A DNA stretch of 53,430 bases from an uncultured Spirochaetaceae bacterium. GTDB lineage: Bacteria > Spirochaetota > Spirochaetia > Treponematales > Treponemataceae. The notes under the pieces are model-generated. The model was not told the origin of the DNA. It searched no databases and saw nothing but the letters and a program-made list of their open reading frames with translations. The position numbers were made by a program, and so were the translations under genes. Location of the stretch: the NCBI GenBank assembly GCA_902797055.1, contig CADBRT010000037.1, positions 1 to 53,430 on the forward strand. Reading direction: 5' to 3'. This document shows, piece after piece, positions 1-8,166 of the stretch; within the stretch, counting starts at the first letter, position 1; each line of letters opens with the position of its first letter.

Positions 1-2
1 CC

Positions 3-89
3 GCAGACAACCGCCCCGTCGTATGTGTCGGAGTGAACTTTTCGTCCGCAGAGCGGAATATTACTGAATGGAAGACGTCAGAAAAGTGA
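3..89 (+). CDS. C-terminal end of a probable AAA-ATPase/PD-(D/E)XK nuclease family protein (DUF1703 type), partial
   Basis: Only the last 28 codons lie in the window; the gene begins beyond the left edge. The frame is open from base 3 and stops with TGA at 87-89. The tail contains PVVCVGVNFSS, then RNI and EW just before the stop, which is how the PD-(D/E)XK nuclease end of the abundant 'AAA family ATPase/DUF1703' proteins of anaerobic gut bacteria and treponemes usually reads. It faces hydE tail to tail, 14 bases away. The match is short and from memory, so the family call is tentative. Confidence 0.5.
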   Translation, partial: ADNRPVVCVGVNFSSAERNITEWKTSEK

Positions 90-103
90 ATGCAGCGGTA
101 CTC

Positions 104-1192
104 CTAACTTATTCTTTGAGCAATGCCTAGCTCTGCCACATCCCCCCGGTCGATGACAACTTTGTACCCTATGGATTCCATACGGCGGGAAATGCAGGCG
201 ACGCACTGGGCGCTCTCCTCCCCGGTGCATATTTTGCCGTCATACAAGGAGTATTTTTTGCGGACAGCGACAGGAGAAAGGTTCGGCATAATGACGTTCG
301 CCCCGCTCTCTATGCCTTTTTCCCTGCCGTCTGGAGAAAGCGTTCCCAAAGCCGTTGTGGCAGGCAACAGGATGTTGGGTTTTATAAGGCGGATAAGAGA
401 GAGCAGGAAACAGGTCAAATCGACCGACCCCGCCGAACGGTCAGCAAACGGTGTATCCTTATGGGGAATAAACGGGCCGATTCCACACATTTCAGGAGAG
501 AACGTTTCTATAAATTTCAGCTCCGCAGCGAGGTTCTGGACCGTCTGAAACGGAGAACCGACCATAAACCCCGCGCCGACAGCATACCCTGTTTTCCGAA
601 GATTGTGAAGGCACTGCATTCTGTTTGAAAAACTCATGGAATCAGGGTGCAGGAGCTTGTAATGATTTTCTGTAGCCGTTTCGTGCCTGAGCAGATAGCG
701 GTCAGCTCCGGCGTCAAAGAGCCGTTCGAAACTTTCTTTACTTCGTTCCCCCAGCGAAAGCGTCAGCGCACAGTCAGGGAAAGCGGATTTTATCCTGCGC
801 AACAGCGGACAGAGCACTTCATCGGTAAAAAAAACGTCCTCCCCTCCCTGCAGCACGAAGGTTCTGAACCCAAGCGCGTAGCCCTCCTGTGCACAGCAGA
901 AGATTTCCTCGGGAGACAGGCGGTAGCGTTCAGCATGGGCATTTCCTGCCCGTATGCCGCAGTACAGGCAGTTGTTTTTGCAAATACTTGAAATCTCGAT
1001 TAAACCGCGTATGAAAACTTTCTTTCCGTAGTACGGTTCCCGGGCTTTTACAGCAAGCCGACCTGCATATGCTGCAAGTTCAGCCCCTGATTCTGACAGA
1101 AACTGCTCCAGCAATACCGCATAATCTGACAAAGAGAGCGTATGTTTTAGGGAAAGCTCATCTATAAGGCCGAATGCAGTTTTCTTTTCCAT
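104..1192 (-). CDS. hydE: HydE, radical SAM maturase of [FeFe]-hydrogenase
   Basis: A 362-residue radical SAM protein. CKNNCLYC at residues 71-78 gives the CxxxCxxC motif that binds the SAM [4Fe-4S] cluster. It is preceded by YGKKVFIRGLIE and followed by RYRLSPEEI and FRTFVLQGGED, all typical of HydE. HydE works with HydG and HydF to build the 2Fe subcluster of the H-cluster. The ATG at 1192 fits the family's usual N-terminus. It is transcribed away from the hydrogenase-chemoreceptor gene at 1375, with hydG and hydF beyond that on the other strand. The complete maturase set therefore sits together although hydE has its own transcript. Confidence 0.93.
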   Translation of the reverse strand: MEKKTAFGLIDELSLKHTLSLSDYAVLLEQFLSESGAELAAYAGRLAVKAREPYYGKKVFIRGLIEISSICKNNCLYCGIRAGNAHAERYRLSPEEIFCCAQEGYALGFRTFVLQGGEDVFFTDEVLCPLLRRIKSAFPDCALTLSLGERSKESFERLFDAGADRYLLRHETATENHYKLLHPDSMSFSNRMQCLHNLRKTGYAVGAGFMVGSPFQTVQNLAAELKFIETFSPEMCGIGPFIPHKDTPFADRSAGSVDLTCFLLSLIRLIKPNILLPATTALGTLSPDGREKGIESGANVIMPNLSPVAVRKKYSLYDGKICTGEESAQCVACISRRMESIGYKVVIDRGDVAELGIAQRIS

Positions 1193-1249
1193 AATATAGG
1201 TACCGTATCCTCTAAAAGACCTTGATTCAAGAGACAGATAAATAATGAC

Positions 1250-1277
1250 TTGCAGTTTATTTAATTTATGTTATAAT
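1250..1277 (+). promoter_or_regulatory. Candidate sigma-70 promoter for the hydrogenase-chemoreceptor operon
   Basis: TTGCAG (1250-1255) and TATAAT (1272-1277) are separated by 16 bases in an AT-rich intergenic region. Transcription would start near 1284, leaving a leader of about 90 bases before the ATG at 1375. That leader contains the hairpin annotated at 1315-1361. Inferred from hexamer match and spacing only. Confidence 0.5.
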
Positions 1278-1314
1278 AATAACAATATTTTTAGTAATAA
1301 TCAAACATAAAAAG

Positions 1315-1361
1315 TGCCGTGCAGGAAAAAGTCAGAAAACCCTCTGCATGGCATTTTTTTT
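1315..1361 (+). terminator. Terminator-like hairpin in the 5' leader of the hydrogenase-chemoreceptor gene (candidate attenuator)
   Basis: TGCCGTGCAG (1315-1324) pairs with CTGCATGGCA (1344-1353) as ten base pairs including one G-U, with a 19-base loop and a run of eight T at 1354-1361. The ribosome site AAAGGA (1364-1369) and the ATG at 1375 follow at once. No other plus-strand gene upstream needs a terminator here: the only upstream plus-strand gene ends at 89 and hydE runs the other way. A role as conditional terminator is therefore plausible. No known riboswitch or leader peptide was recognised. Confidence 0.65.
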
Positions 1362-1374
1362 ATAAAGGACTTAT

Positions 1375-3468
1375 ATGGCAACAACAGGTATAACCATCAA
1401 ACCCGTTATAGAACTCGATCAGGACAAGTGCTGCAACTGCCACCGATGCATTTCCGTTTGTCCGGTAAAGTTCTGCAATGACGGTTCCTCTGGAACGGTG
1501 ACAATCAACCACGAACTGTGCATCGGTTGTGGTGCCTGCATCAATGCTTGCATTCACGGGGCGCGCACCGGAATTGACGATTTTCCTCAGTTCCTTGCGG
1601 ATTTAAAAGCAGGAAAGAAAATTATTGCGATTGTGGCACCGGCGGTTTCCGCAAACTTCTTCGGCAAAGACCTTGAAATCAACGGATGGCTCAAGTCTAT
1701 TGGTGTCAAGGCGGTCTTTGACGTCAGCTTTGGAGCGGAACTCACGACAAAGTCCTATGTCGAAGACTTCAAGCGCAATAATCCCAAACTGATGATAAGC
1801 CAGCCCTGCCCTGCCTTGGTGACCTATATTGAAACCTACAAACCAGCCCTTATAAAATACCTGGCGAAAAGCGACAGCCCCATGAGCCACACGGTCAAGA
1901 TGATCCGCCGTTACTACACACAATACAAAGATTGCCGGATTGCAGCTATCTCCCCTTGTTTCGCCAAGAAGCGCGAATTCGAAGAAAACAAAACCTGTGA
2001 CTACAACGTTACGATGAAGTCCATCGACACGTATTTTGCTGAACAGCACATAAACCTGTCCAGCTTTCCGAAAGTCGACTATGACAATCCTCCGGCGGAA
2101 CGAGGTGTTTTGTATTCAACGCCCGGAGGCCTTATGCGCACTGCGGAACGATTTATTCCCGGCATTGTAACGCAGACCCGCAAGGTGGAAGGAAATCCAG
2201 AAGTCATAGACTACCTTTCCCACCTTGAATCCTGCTTAGCAAAGGGACAGATGCCTTCCTACAAACTCGTTGACTGCCTGTACTGCGGTAAGGGATGCAA
2301 CGAGGGCGGAGGAACAACAAACCATGAGATGGCGCTTGACGAAAAAGAGCGGTACGTCGAACGGCGCGCCAATGAACGCCGCACGACGTGGAAAACAAAG
2401 AGCGGCACGGCAACTGCACACGGCATAAAAAAAATCAACAAGATATTGGACCAGTATTGGGAACCAAACTTGTACACCCGTTCCTATACGAACAGAGGAA
2501 ATGTTTATTCCCAGTACATCAAGGAACCGACCAACCAGCAGCTCAACGAAATCTTCCATCTGCTCGGCAAAGATACTGAACAGAAACGGAGAATCAACTG
2601 TCAGGCCTGCGGTTATGACTCATGCAACCAAATGGCAATCGCCATATTCAACAACCTGAACCGCCCGCAGGACTGCCACTTCTACGTACAGAACAGAGCA
2701 GATTCCTTGAAAGACGAGTTCAAGGTAGAGCTCTCCGGTTCGGTGAGTAAAGTCACATCCAAATCCATTGAAATGCTCAAAACGACAGAAGAAGACATGA
2801 GTTTCCTTATGGGAGAAACGCACAAGATGGAAGGCGCCGTACACCAATCATCCTCTGCGGTCGAAGAAATGATAGGAAACGTCCGCTCCATAGCCGACAT
2901 CATTGAAAGAAACTTCACCGCGGTCCAGAAGCTGGAAGCGGCAACCCATGAAGGAAAGCAGAACCTCAACGAAGTCAAGAACTTGGTCGAAGTCATTGAA
3001 AATGAATCCAAGAGTCTGATGGAAATGAGCAATATGGTCGGCAAAATCGCCAGCCAGACGAACCTCCTTGCCATGAACGCCGCCATCGAAGCGGCCCATG
3101 CAGGTTCACTGGGAGCAGGCTTTGCCGTCGTTGCAGACGAAATCCGAAAACTTGCAGAGGATTCAAGCAAGCAGTCAAGGCAGATTTCTGAAGCGCTCAA
3201 GAGAATCAAGGGAATGATTGACAACACCTATGAAAAGACCGGCAAGGCGCAGAACGAATTCGGAAACGTCGTCAGTCTCGCCGGTGAAGTCAAAGACCGC
3301 GAAACGGAAATTCAAACCGCAATGAGGGAACAGGACAAAGGCGGTTCCCAGGTGCTTTCAAGCCTTGACACCATGCAGTCCGGTATGGATGCTGTTATGG
3401 ATGCAGCCCAAAAGCTGCAGAGGAATACCGATGTGGTAATCAATGCGATTTCCAACATCGAACTTTAA
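1375..3468 (+). CDS. Soluble [FeFe]-hydrogenase-like sensor fused to a methyl-accepting chemotaxis signalling domain
   Basis: 697 residues, no transmembrane segment. Residues 19-59 hold two ferredoxin-type [4Fe-4S] motifs (CxxCxxCxxxC twice). Residues about 80-315 are the H-cluster domain with cluster cysteines C145 (SQPCPAL), C195 (SPCFAKK), and C304 and C308 (CGKGC). The active-enzyme motif TSCCP reads SQPCP here, so the cysteine that relays protons in catalytic enzymes is proline, as expected of a sensor. A further Cys-rich motif (C409, C412, C417, C434) follows. From about 460 there is a helical MCP domain whose hairpin tip reads NLLAMNAAIEAAHAG. Probable role: H2 or redox sensing that feeds CheA/CheW. 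It heads an operon with hydG and hydF, whose products would mature it. Start fixed by AAAGGA six bases upstream. Confidence 0.9.
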   Translation: MATTGITIKPVIELDQDKCCNCHRCISVCPVKFCNDGSSGTVTINHELCIGCGACINACIHGARTGIDDFPQFLADLKAGKKIIAIVAPAVSANFFGKDLEINGWLKSIGVKAVFDVSFGAELTTKSYVEDFKRNNPKLMISQPCPALVTYIETYKPALIKYLAKSDSPMSHTVKMIRRYYTQYKDCRIAAISPCFAKKREFEENKTCDYNVTMKSIDTYFAEQHINLSSFPKVDYDNPPAERGVLYSTPGGLMRTAERFIPGIVTQTRKVEGNPEVIDYLSHLESCLAKGQMPSYKLVDCLYCGKGCNEGGGTTNHEMALDEKERYVERRANERRTTWKTKSGTATAHGIKKINKILDQYWEPNLYTRSYTNRGNVYSQYIKEPTNQQLNEIFHLLGKDTEQKRRINCQACGYDSCNQMAIAIFNNLNRPQDCHFYVQNRADSLKDEFKVELSGSVSKVTSKSIEMLKTTEEDMSFLMGETHKMEGAVHQSSSAVEEMIGNVRSIADIIERNFTAVQKLEAATHEGKQNLNEVKNLVEVIENESKSLMEMSNMVGKIASQTNLLAMNAAIEAAHAGSLGAGFAVVADEIRKLAEDSSKQSRQISEALKRIKGMIDNTYEKTGKAQNEFGNVVSLAGEVKDRETEIQTAMREQDKGGSQVLSSLDTMQSGMDAVMDAAQKLQRNTDVVINAISNIEL

Positions 3469-3490
3469 AACCGAATACCGAGGCATATAC

Positions 3491-4936
3491 ATGAATTATA
3501 ATCCATCTTCCCTAAAAGCTGACGAATTTATCAGCGATGAAGAAATTCTCGAGACGTTGTCGTATGCAGATGCACACAAAGACGACTATGAACTCATCGA
3601 TTCCATCCTGGAAAAGGCACGCCCGGTAAAAACGGAACGCGGATGTACCTGCAAGGGACTCAGTCACCGAGAGGCTTCCGTCCTGCTCGCCTGTGACAAT
3701 CCTGAAAAAATCAAACGGATGTTCGAGATTGCGGAAGAAATCAAGCAGGCGTTCTACGGCAACAGAATCGTCCTGTTTGCCCCGCTCTATCTTTCAAACT
3801 ACTGTGTGAACGGCTGCCTATACTGCCCCTACCACGCAAAGAACAAAACCATCCCGCGCAAAAAACTCTCACAGGACGAAATCAGGAATGAAGTCATCGC
3901 CCTGCAGGACATGGGACACAAACGGCTTGCCATAGAAGCCGGCGAAGACCCTCAGAACAACCCCATAGAATACATTCTGGACAGCATCAAGACAATTTAT
4001 TCCATCAACCACAAAAACGGCGCCATCCGCCGCGTAAACGTAAACATCGCAGCGACAACGGTGGAGAACTACAAAAAGCTCAAAGATGCGGGAATCGGAA
4101 CCTATATCCTCTTCCAGGAGACATACAACCGCAAGGGCTATGAAGAACTGCACCCGACAGGTCCGAAACACAACTATGCCTACCACACGGAGGCAATGGA
4201 CAGGGCGATGGAAGGAGGCATCGACGATGTTGGTCTGGGAGTCCTCTTCGGTCTGCAGAGTTACCGCTATGAGTTTGCAGGACTTTTGATGCATGCAGAG
4301 CACCTGGAAGCCGTTCACGGGGTGGGTCCCCATACCATCAGTGTGCCGCGCGTTAAACACGCCGATGACATTGATCCCAATATCTTTGACAACTCCATAC
4401 CCGATGAAATGTTTGAAAAGATTATCGCCTGCATCAGAATTGCAGTGCCCTATACAGGCATGATTATTTCAACGAGGGAAAACGAACGCGTCCGCGGCAT
4501 GGCGCTCAGACTGGGAATATCGCAGATAAGCGGCGGTTCCCGCACAAGCGTCGGCGGCTACACGGAAGAAAAACGCCCCCACGATACCGAGCAGTTCGAT
4601 GTAAGCGACCAGCGAACGTTAGACGACGTCGTCGAGTGGCTTATGGAAAAAGGACATATTCCTTCGTTCTGCACTGCCTGCTACCGCGCGGGCCGTACCG
4701 GTGACCGCTTTATGAGCCTGTGCAAAAGCGGACAGATTCTCAACTGCTGCCATCCGAATGCACTCATGACGCTTGCCGAATATCTGGTGGATTACGCCAG
4801 CCCCAAAACAAAGGAGACCGGCTTTAAGATGATAGAAACGGAACTGAACAACATTCCGAAAGAGAAAGTCCGCGCCATAGCCCGTGAGAACATTGAAGCC
4901 ATCAAGAACTCCAACCGCCGGGACTTCCGCTTCTAG
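3491..4936 (+). CDS. hydG: HydG, tyrosine lyase maturase of [FeFe]-hydrogenase
   Basis: 481 residues from the ATG at 3491. An upstream in-frame start at 3443 would overlap the preceding gene, so it was not used. CVNGCLYC at residues 105-112 binds the SAM cluster. C394, C397 and C420 form the C-terminal CxxCx22C motif that binds the second cluster, where CO and cyanide are released from tyrosine. Length and both motifs are standard for HydG. It lies 22 bases after the hydrogenase-chemoreceptor gene and 9 bases before hydF, so the three are surely co-transcribed. Confidence 0.95.
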   Translation: MNYNPSSLKADEFISDEEILETLSYADAHKDDYELIDSILEKARPVKTERGCTCKGLSHREASVLLACDNPEKIKRMFEIAEEIKQAFYGNRIVLFAPLYLSNYCVNGCLYCPYHAKNKTIPRKKLSQDEIRNEVIALQDMGHKRLAIEAGEDPQNNPIEYILDSIKTIYSINHKNGAIRRVNVNIAATTVENYKKLKDAGIGTYILFQETYNRKGYEELHPTGPKHNYAYHTEAMDRAMEGGIDDVGLGVLFGLQSYRYEFAGLLMHAEHLEAVHGVGPHTISVPRVKHADDIDPNIFDNSIPDEMFEKIIACIRIAVPYTGMIISTRENERVRGMALRLGISQISGGSRTSVGGYTEEKRPHDTEQFDVSDQRTLDDVVEWLMEKGHIPSFCTACYRAGRTGDRFMSLCKSGQILNCCHPNALMTLAEYLVDYASPKTKETGFKMIETELNNIPKEKVRAIARENIEAIKNSNRRDFRF

Positions 4937-4945
4937 GATAGTATC

Positions 4946-6238
4946 ATGGCAATGGCAGAAACACCTTCATCAGAAAGAATCCACATTGCATTCTTTGGAA
5001 TGCGCAACGCCGGAAAAAGCAGCGTAATGAACGCGTTTACCTCCCAAAGCGTCAGTTTGGTTTCGGATATTGCAGGGACGACGACTGACCCCGTAAAAAA
5101 AACGATGGAACTGCTGCCCTTGGGACCTGTCGTCCTGACAGATACAGCAGGACTTGACGATGAAGGTGAACTGGGAACACTGCGCGTGCAGAAAACGCAC
5201 GAAGTGCTGGAGGGCACCGACATAGCGGTTCTTGTGTTGGATGCAACAAAAGAACCGTGCCAAAAAGATTACGAACTGATTGCAACACTGCAGAACAAAA
5301 AGATTCCGTTCGTCATCGCATGCAACAAAAGCGATGTACTCAGTGCAGAAGTCCAGCAGGAGTTGACGGCAAAACTAGACACAAAACCTTCGGCACCAAT
5401 TCTCTTTGTCAGTGCAAAAACAAACGACGGTATCACCGAACTTAAAAATGCAGTCGCAGCACTAAAACCCCAGACCACCGGGAACCACCTTGTCGCAGAT
5501 TTCATTCACAAAGGCGATGTCGTTGTCCTTGTAGTCCCGATTGACAATGCTGCTCCAAAAGGACGTCTGATACTTCCCCAGCAGATGGCACTGCGGGATA
5601 TACTGGAAGCAGGAGCAGTTCCTCTCTGCTGCACACCGCAAAATCTGGTGCAGGCATTGGAAAAGCTACAAGAAAAGCCAACCCTTGTGATAACAGACTC
5701 GCAGGCATTCCATGAAGTAAACGCGGCATTGCCGCAGGAAATTCCGCTCACAAGCTTTTCCATACTGATGTCACGCTACAAGGGTACGCTCCCCAGTCAG
5801 TTGGAGGGAGCTGCAACACTCGACAGCTTAAACGACGGAGACCGCATTATAATCAGCGAAGGCTGCACACACCACCGCCAGTGCGGAGACATCGGAACAG
5901 TAAAAATCCCCGCCCTGATCAAAAAATACACCGGTAAAAACCTGAACTGTACGTTTACAAGCGGCGGCGACTTTCCCCGCTCACTTGAAGGCATACGCCT
6001 TGTCATCCATTGCGGCGGCTGTATGCTTACTGAAAAAGAGATGGCAAACCGCGTTGCAACATGCAAGGCACAGGACATTCTTGTCACAAACTACGGCATG
6101 GCCATTGCAAAAATGAACGGAATCCTCGAGCGTGCACTGGCTGTTGTTTCCGTGTCAAGTAAAAAAACATCTCCACTACCGAGACTTGAGGCATTACAAG
6201 GTCGCTTTTTACCTGCTATGTCAGACGGAAAAATCTGA
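4946..6238 (+). CDS. hydF: HydF, GTPase and scaffold maturase of [FeFe]-hydrogenase
   Basis: 430 residues. The N-terminal GTPase domain has P-loop GMRNAGKSS (18-26), DTAG (G3) and NKSD (G4). The C-terminal iron-sulfur motif is CTH (307-309) followed by HCGGC (355-359), the CxHx45HCxxC pattern of HydF. HydF carries the 2Fe precursor made by HydE and HydG to the apo-hydrogenase. It is the last gene of the operon. No clear hairpin terminator was seen immediately downstream; the sequence becomes AT-rich and gene-poor after 6239. Confidence 0.95.
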   Translation: MAMAETPSSERIHIAFFGMRNAGKSSVMNAFTSQSVSLVSDIAGTTTDPVKKTMELLPLGPVVLTDTAGLDDEGELGTLRVQKTHEVLEGTDIAVLVLDATKEPCQKDYELIATLQNKKIPFVIACNKSDVLSAEVQQELTAKLDTKPSAPILFVSAKTNDGITELKNAVAALKPQTTGNHLVADFIHKGDVVVLVVPIDNAAPKGRLILPQQMALRDILEAGAVPLCCTPQNLVQALEKLQEKPTLVITDSQAFHEVNAALPQEIPLTSFSILMSRYKGTLPSQLEGAATLDSLNDGDRIIISEGCTHHRQCGDIGTVKIPALIKKYTGKNLNCTFTSGGDFPRSLEGIRLVIHCGGCMLTEKEMANRVATCKAQDILVTNYGMAIAKMNGILERALAVVSVSSKKTSPLPRLEALQGRFLPAMSDGKI

Positions 6239-6371
6239 TTCTACCCTTTAACAACACAATCCTCGACTTCTTCGGCATTTTTGCTTCATCTTGTTGACAA
6301 TGTGCAGAAGTGGTTCTTACCGTTTACCTCATCTGTCACAAAACTCGAATTTTGACCTATTAATGTATGAA

Positions 6372-6602
6372 TCAGTTTTTTTCTCTATGGATAAAATACG
6401 AAGGATAAACTATTTCTTTTTTCTTCGAAGAAAACAATGAATTTCCATAATAAAAATATCCATCATTCTCTTTGCCAACGCTCAAATTTCTTTTGGGAAG
6501 ATTGGAATACAACGATAATGCATCGCATCTTATCTTTTGAGACTCATTCCAAGCGTCAATTATTACGTCATACCAATCATCGTAATCAGGAAGGACGAAA
6601 AA
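6372..6602 (-). other. Open stretch of about 75 codons without a start, possible gene remnant
   Basis: The 6239-6615 gap has no intact gene. On the minus strand one frame stays open from just after a TAG near 6605 to the TGA at 6372-6374. It encodes a protein-like, aromatic- and Asp-rich sequence beginning FFVLPDYDDWYDVI, but has no ATG, GTG or TTG with a ribosome site near its 5' end. It directly follows the decayed membrane protein gene on the same strand and in similarly AT-rich DNA. I do not recognise it; it may be the distal part of the same decayed locus or chance. Confidence 0.25.
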
Positions 6603-6615
6603 CCTCTATGCATTA

Positions 6616-7700
6616 TTATTCCTTTTCCAAAATACAAAATAATTCGTCAACGTAAGTCATTTTATATCCTGCGTCATAATACTCGTCCACCAATCTAGCA
6701 TATTCAGAATATTGTTTATCGATGATAGTGTATTTAGCGCGCGACTCAATCTGTCCATTCAACATATAATTGCTAGACAACCCAGCCGGCCAATACAAGA
6801 ACTCATTATAACAATATCCATAATGAGCGCAAGTGTTTCTCCATTCGTCTGCGTTTTTTTCAACGGAAAAATGCTCTTTAAATACATTTTCATACTTAAC
6901 GAAAGATTCAGTAGAATTCGTATGTGAAGGAATAGTTTCAAACTTAAAAACACAGACAAAAGAAATTGATAAAAAAATAAAAATACATAGAGTAACTACA
7001 GTACTATGTTTATGATTATAAAACGGAATACCGTAAAGAGCGAAAACAAGAGAAACATTCATTCCTCTTGTAAAAGTCCAAAGTGAAGATGTATACAAAA
7101 AACAAAATGCAAGAAAAATACGGAACACATAATGTAACATAACATTCCAACAAAAATAAACAAAGGAATGCCAATATAATGCAACAGAGACAGTCTTTCA
7201 GATTTATACATATTAATCAACATACCGGCAATAATTATCGACAAAGCGAATCTCGAACACTCCGCCATAGCCATAAAAATGTATAACTAATTAACAAATA
7301 AAACGCTCTGAATAAAAAGCAATAAATGAATTACTTTGCCATCAGGTTTAGTAAAAAAATAAAATATAAGGTTAGCCGCGCAAATAGAAAAAACATTCTG
7401 TAGAATAACTATAAAATATTTTGCCCCGAAAATTTTTGGAAGAAAAGACATCATGTAAACCATAAAAGGCCCCCAAGCTCCAAAATTCCCAAGGCGAGCG
7501 TAAGTGCCATTGTAGCCAAAATGTCCCAACGGCATCCCATAATGAACAACTGAATTTATTTGGCTAAACCAACTTCATTCATCATTTACAGCTGGCTTTA
7601 GATTCACAACATCTATTTTTTTCCAAAGTACGCAAAAAATAAAGAATAAACATGGGGCTAAAATGAATAAGACGTTTTCCAGAATTCTTAAGGGAGAGTA
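6616..7700 (-). pseudogene. Decayed multi-pass membrane protein gene
   Basis: Successive minus-strand pieces read as one hydrophobic protein once interruptions are ignored. Frame is kept from about 7700 to 7059 but broken by TGA at 7575-7577 (between NDE and SWFSQI) and TAG at 7287-7289 (before LYIFMAMAE). A frameshift between 7140 and 7059 then leads into the last piece, ending at TAA 6616-6618. Recognisable parts are several membrane helices, the motif HYGMPLGHFGYNG and a soluble C-terminal region of about 90 residues. It resembles polysaccharide-type membrane proteins in general style only. It is much more AT-rich than its neighbours. The 5' end is missing where the transposase fragment begins. 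Confidence 0.7.
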
Positions 7701-8060
7701 AAAATCCACTTGAAATACGACATCAACAATGGGACTCCCGACTATCTTTTCATAACAAACGCGAAGGAACATGAGAACAGGACGTTTTCAGGAATGAAAC
7801 TCAAGAAAGGAGACACTTCAACTTTCGACAAGGGATACAACAACTACGGGACATCGGTGCATTCTGCAGGGAAGGAACCGAGTTCGTCACGAGGCTCAAG
7901 GAAAATGCAAAGTACAAGATAATCGGGAATCATGAAACAAATCAAGAAAACATCATTCTAGATCAGACGATTGAGTTCACCGATAACCAGACAAGGAAAA
8001 ATGCCCGAACTGATGTGCCATCCACCCGCCACGTGAGTCACCATTTCTGCTGGTAATCAA
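7698..8060 (+). pseudogene. Remnant of an IS4-type DDE transposase
   Basis: The frame starting VKIHLKYDINNG, then FITNAKEHE and FDKGYNNY, matches the central DDE part of IS4-family transposases. A frameshift near 7850 moves the homology to the next frame, which continues FCREGTEFVTRLKENAKY and on to about 8000, where it decays again. Neither the N-terminal nor C-terminal third is present and I saw no terminal inverted repeats. The fragment starts exactly where the minus-strand membrane pseudogene loses its N-terminal part, so an old insertion probably truncated that gene. Confidence 0.75.
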
Positions 8061-8106
8061 CTATGTTTCCGGGTGGGAGATACTGCTGTCACGTCAAAAA
8101 AGCAAT

Positions 8107-8133
8107 AAAAAACCCGCACTTCACCAGTGCGGG
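8107..8133 (-). terminator. Rho-independent terminator of the oadGAB operon
   Basis: Read on the minus strand, CCCGCAC and GTGCGGG form a seven-pair GC-rich stem (8113-8119 with 8127-8133) with a seven-base loop, followed by six T (8112-8107). It lies 34 bases after the oadB stop codon. Confidence 0.85.
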
Positions 8134-8166
8134 CATAAAAATCTCAGTTGCTACAACTGAAACGTA

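Noticed and set aside
2682..3227. A 181-codon minus-strand open frame inside the hydrogenase-chemoreceptor gene
   Set aside because: It mirrors the MCP coding sequence; the plus-strand protein motifs are unambiguous.
7575..7577. TGA read as tryptophan in the membrane pseudogene (recoding)
   Set aside because: A TGA in place of TGG would fit NDE-W-SWF, but TGA ends many intact genes here, and a second stop (TAG) and a frameshift follow, so decay is the simpler explanation.
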